Part shown: in pieces, positions 63,154 through 64,000 of the stretch
Position numbering within the stretch: the stretch's first letter is position 1
Layout of the letters: every line of letters begins with the position of its first letter
Assembly: GCF_030161415.1 (NCBI RefSeq)
Contig: NZ_BSSU01000008.1
Span: 1-64,000 of the forward strand
Direction of reading: 5' to 3'
DNA length: 64,000 nt
From: Thalassotalea eurytherma
Lineage (GTDB): Bacteria > Pseudomonadota > Gammaproteobacteria > Enterobacterales > Alteromonadaceae
Notes under the pieces: model-generated
What the model saw: the letters and a program-made list of their open reading frames with translations, nothing else
Databases searched by the model: none
What the model was told of the DNA's origin: nothing
Made by a program: the position numbers and the translations under genes

Positions 63154-64000
63154 TTATTTAATAGGCAACGTTGGTACGTGAACACCAGCCATTTCATGCA
63201 TAACACGCACAACCTGACAGCTGTAACCAAACTCATTATCATACCAAACATATAGTACTGCGCGATCTTCATCAACGATTGTTGCTTGAGAATCAACAAC
63301 ACCCGCAAAACGAGAACCAACTAAATCTGTAGAAACGATTTCTGTTGAAGCAGTGTAGTCAACTTGATCTTGTAGTTTTGAGTTTAACGAAATCTCACGT
63401 AAGTAATTATTTAAATCTTCAGCAGATGTCGCTTTCTTCAAGTTAAGGTTCATAATTGCCATTGAAACATTTGGCGTAGGTACACGAATCGCATTACCCG
63501 TTAATAAACCTTTTAGCTCAGGTAGTGCTTTAGCTACAGCTTTCGCAGCACCCGTTGAAGTAATTACCATGTTCAATGGTGCGCTGCGACCACGACGAGG
63601 CGCTTTATGGTAGTTATCAATTAGGTTTTGATCGTTTGTATATGAGTGAACTGTTTCAACGTGACCATTCTTAATACCGAACTCATCATTTACTGCTTTT
63701 AGTACTGGTGTTATCGCGTTAGTTGTACAGCTAGCTGCTGAAACAATTTTGTCTTCCGCTAAAATCATATCTTCGTTAACACCATAAACGATGTTTTTGA
63801 TATCACCTTTTGCTGGTGCTGTTAAAAGTACTTTAGCAACACCTGTTGATTGTAAATGTTGACCTAAACCTTCTTCGTCAGACCAAATACCTGTGTTATC
63901 AACAACAAGTGCGTTGTTAATACCGTATTCTGTGTAATCAATTTCTGATGGTGATTTAGCATAAATCACTTTAATGAAAGCACCATTTGCTTTGATGACT
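63154..64000 (-). CDS. glyceraldehyde-3-phosphate dehydrogenase, 5' end outside the window
   Basis: 282 codons are visible and the frame is open to the window edge, so the start lies beyond it; a GTG at 63969 is inside the gene. The catalytic motif is SAASCTTNAITPVLK with the active Cys, followed by HSYTNDQNLIDNYHKAPRRGRSA and RVPTPNVSMAIMNL and WYDNEFGYS near the end. Wording of these blocks is closer to the long (about 480-residue) gammaproteobacterial GAPDH than to the short glycolytic GapA; the missing N terminus would decide this. It oxidises glyceraldehyde-3-phosphate with NAD(P). Confidence 0.88.
   Translation of the reverse strand, partial: VIKANGAFIKVIYAKSPSEIDYTEYGINNALVVDNTGIWSDEEGLGQHLQSTGVAKVLLTAPAKGDIKNIVYGVNEDMILAEDKIVSAASCTTNAITPVLKAVNDEFGIKNGHVETVHSYTNDQNLIDNYHKAPRRGRSAPLNMVITSTGAAKAVAKALPELKGLLTGNAIRVPTPNVSMAIMNLNLKKATSAEDLNNYLREISLNSKLQDQVDYTASTEIVSTDLVGSRFAGVVDSQATIVDEDRAVLYVWYDNEFGYSCQVVRVMHEMAGVHVPTLPIK

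Overview
The window looks like chromosomal core DNA of a marine gammaproteobacterium of the order Alteromonadales, most likely the Colwelliaceae (Thalassotalea/Colwellia-like). The reasons are a low-GC coding style, a set of small conserved families typical of that order (DUF1653, DUF2835, DUF2982, DUF3087, DUF2057), a 1.6-kDa-class-length (1614-residue) NAD-glutamate dehydrogenase, and neighbourhoods such as recC-recB-recD, msrC-proQ-prc, DUF2835-pepN and yccA-tusDCB-tusE. The assignment rests on recognised protein families only. No prophage, CRISPR array, rRNA or intact insertion sequence was seen.

Layout. 0-0.1 kb: a degenerate initiator tRNA-Met copy. 0.2-7.8 kb: a Tsx-like porin, a DUF1653 protein, quinone oxidoreductase, acylphosphatase, rlmI, a Tat-exported dienelactone-hydrolase-like protein, and a TetR repressor divergent from a lipoprotein metallo-beta-lactamase-fold hydrolase with a 19-bp palindromic operator between them. 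A MITE-like palindromic element then abuts a PilZ gene. 7.8-12.3 kb: hrpA and a two-CBS protein. 12.4-23.2 kb: one long leftward operon, recC-recB-recD-DUF3087-VOC-isoaspartyl peptidase. 23.3-26.3 kb: small membrane proteins, a GT2-like glycosyltransferase and miaE. 26.4-31.8 kb: an ArsR-type regulator with the two cysteines of the SqrR/BigR/YgaV persulfide sensors, overlapping an RND efflux pump and divergent from DUF2892 plus rhodanese genes (a split YgaP). 31.8-38 kb: DUF4282, two outer-membrane proteins, an M16 protease and pyrD. 38.1-42.9 kb: NAD-glutamate dehydrogenase.

43.1-50.1 kb holds the four-gene envelope cluster DUF1302 - DUF1329 - YCF48 beta-propeller - MMPL/RND transporter. It has a hairpin terminator inside the operon, and FadR-like and PsrA-like sequences upstream. 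I regard this as the most interesting system here: a plausible trans-envelope route for a hydrophobic, lipid-like substrate. 50.3-60.6 kb: DUF2835-pepN, a NhaC antiporter, msrC-(unknown)-proQ-prc, a SIMPL protein, a DUF2057 protein and tag. 60.7-64 kb: yccA, tusD-tusC-tusB-tusE for tRNA 2-thiolation, a YjfB-like small protein, and the 3' part of a GAPDH gene running off the window.

The window is gene-dense. No gap without a gene exceeds about 320 bases; the longest are 42945-43160, 50042-50363 and 7183-7455, and each is described under its own features. Most convergent or operon ends carry clear rho-independent hairpins.
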